Positions 59,897 to 60,048 of a stretch of DNA of 60,048 nucleotides are shown one piece after another. The stretch is from Lachnospiraceae bacterium (GTDB lineage: Bacteria; Bacillota; Clostridia; Lachnospirales; Lachnospiraceae). Location: positions 1 through 60,048 of the forward strand of contig JAETQI010000026.1 of assembly GCA_021770755.1 (NCBI GenBank). Direction: 5' to 3'. A program made the position numbers and the translations under genes. A model generated the notes under the pieces. It worked only from the letters and a program-made list of their open reading frames with translations. It ran no database searches and was not told the origin of the DNA. The stretch's first letter is position 1. Every line of letters begins with the position of its first letter.

Positions 59897-60048
59897 CTAT
59901 GTAAAACTTCCACAGTACGGTCCAAATTCATGTATGATTGATAAAACAATTTTCCTGTCCTCTGAACCACAGGTCACAGCAACTTTTTCCAAGCATTCCA
60001 ACTGTTCCTGCGTGAGCGTGTTCTGGTGCTGCCCCACACCGTCCGCAA
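59897..60048 (-). CDS. 3' end of a second HTH-type gene, cut by the window edge
   Basis: Only the last 49 codons are inside the window, closing with TAG at 59897. The end reads NTLTQEQLECLEKVAVTCGS and KIVLSIIHEFGPYCG, which resembles the C-terminus of the adjacent regulator (NTLTLTEQKTLCGL, ILFRIIHKYG). It is therefore probably a paralogue arranged in tandem, with its DNA-binding part beyond the edge. Confidence 0.6.
   Translation of the reverse strand, partial: ADGVGQHQNTLTQEQLECLEKVAVTCGSEDRKIVLSIIHEFGPYCGSFT

Larger units (their letters stand above)
56021..60048. mobile_element. One end of a Tn916/Tn1549-type integrative element
   Basis: The segment carries, from the junction inward, a Tn916-type tyrosine integrase, excisionase, IstB/DnaC-like helicase loader, a phage-type replisome organiser and two HTH genes, all on the minus strand. 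This matches one end of integrative and conjugative elements of Clostridia. The other end and any conjugation genes are outside the window. The junction lies between the truncated helicase and the int gene, within about 56020-56050. Confidence 0.85.

Overview
The window looks like chromosome from an anaerobic Firmicute of the Lachnospiraceae (Clostridia). The evidence is the gene order rho-rpmE-DUF1385-prmC-prfA, an asparagine-rich insert in Rho, pyruvate-type indolepyruvate oxidoreductase genes, DUF4364/DUF368/DUF1835 family proteins, strong AGGAGG ribosome binding sites and roughly half G+C. The species cannot be named from the sequence alone. No rRNA, tRNA, CRISPR array or complete insertion sequence was seen.

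Layout. 0.1-4 kb (minus strand): Hsp33, a methyltransferase, a DUF368 membrane protein and HisC. 4-9.3 kb: a polytopic membrane protein, two lipoproteins (one a Thr/Glu/Ala repeat protein with a structured leader), a polysaccharide deacetylase, a 59-residue small protein and a divergent XRE regulator. 9.4-19 kb (minus): AroA, HelD-type helicase, then the translation/termination cluster rho, rpmE, DUF1385, prmC, prfA. At the downstream end of that cluster sit a RelA/SpoT-fold protein and an overlapping 75-residue protein, which may be a toxin-antitoxin pair. 19.4-25 kb: malic enzyme, a YhcC-type radical SAM protein, DUF4364, RarA and an acyl-CoA ligase. 25-35 kb: an AAA/PD-(D/E)XK protein, a GNAT, iorAB with a structured leader, carB without carA, a DUF1835 protein and an internally deleted relative of the AAA/PD-(D/E)XK gene. 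35-37.7 kb: a cytoplasmic GH13 enzyme and MgtC.

37.7-45.7 kb is a coherent uptake unit on the minus strand: a LacI-type regulator fused to a solute-binding-protein domain, a type-1 binding lipoprotein, an ABC ATPase, a fused double permease, a glycerophosphodiesterase-family enzyme and a metallo-hydrolase. Four related operator-like palindromes overlap the two promoters of this unit. 45.7-54.3 kb: a VanRS-like two-component system, an HtrA protease, a PfkB kinase, a divergent carbamate kinase, an LspA-like protein, a lipoprotein and a DEDDh exonuclease.

The right edge (about 56.0 kb to the end) is one end of an integrative element with a Tn916-type integrase, excisionase, helicase loader, replisome organiser and HTH regulators. 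It abuts and truncates a UvrD-like helicase-nuclease gene. The DNA at the junction also encodes the first ten residues of a low-molecular-weight phosphotyrosine phosphatase, which gives a clue to the element's usual attachment site.
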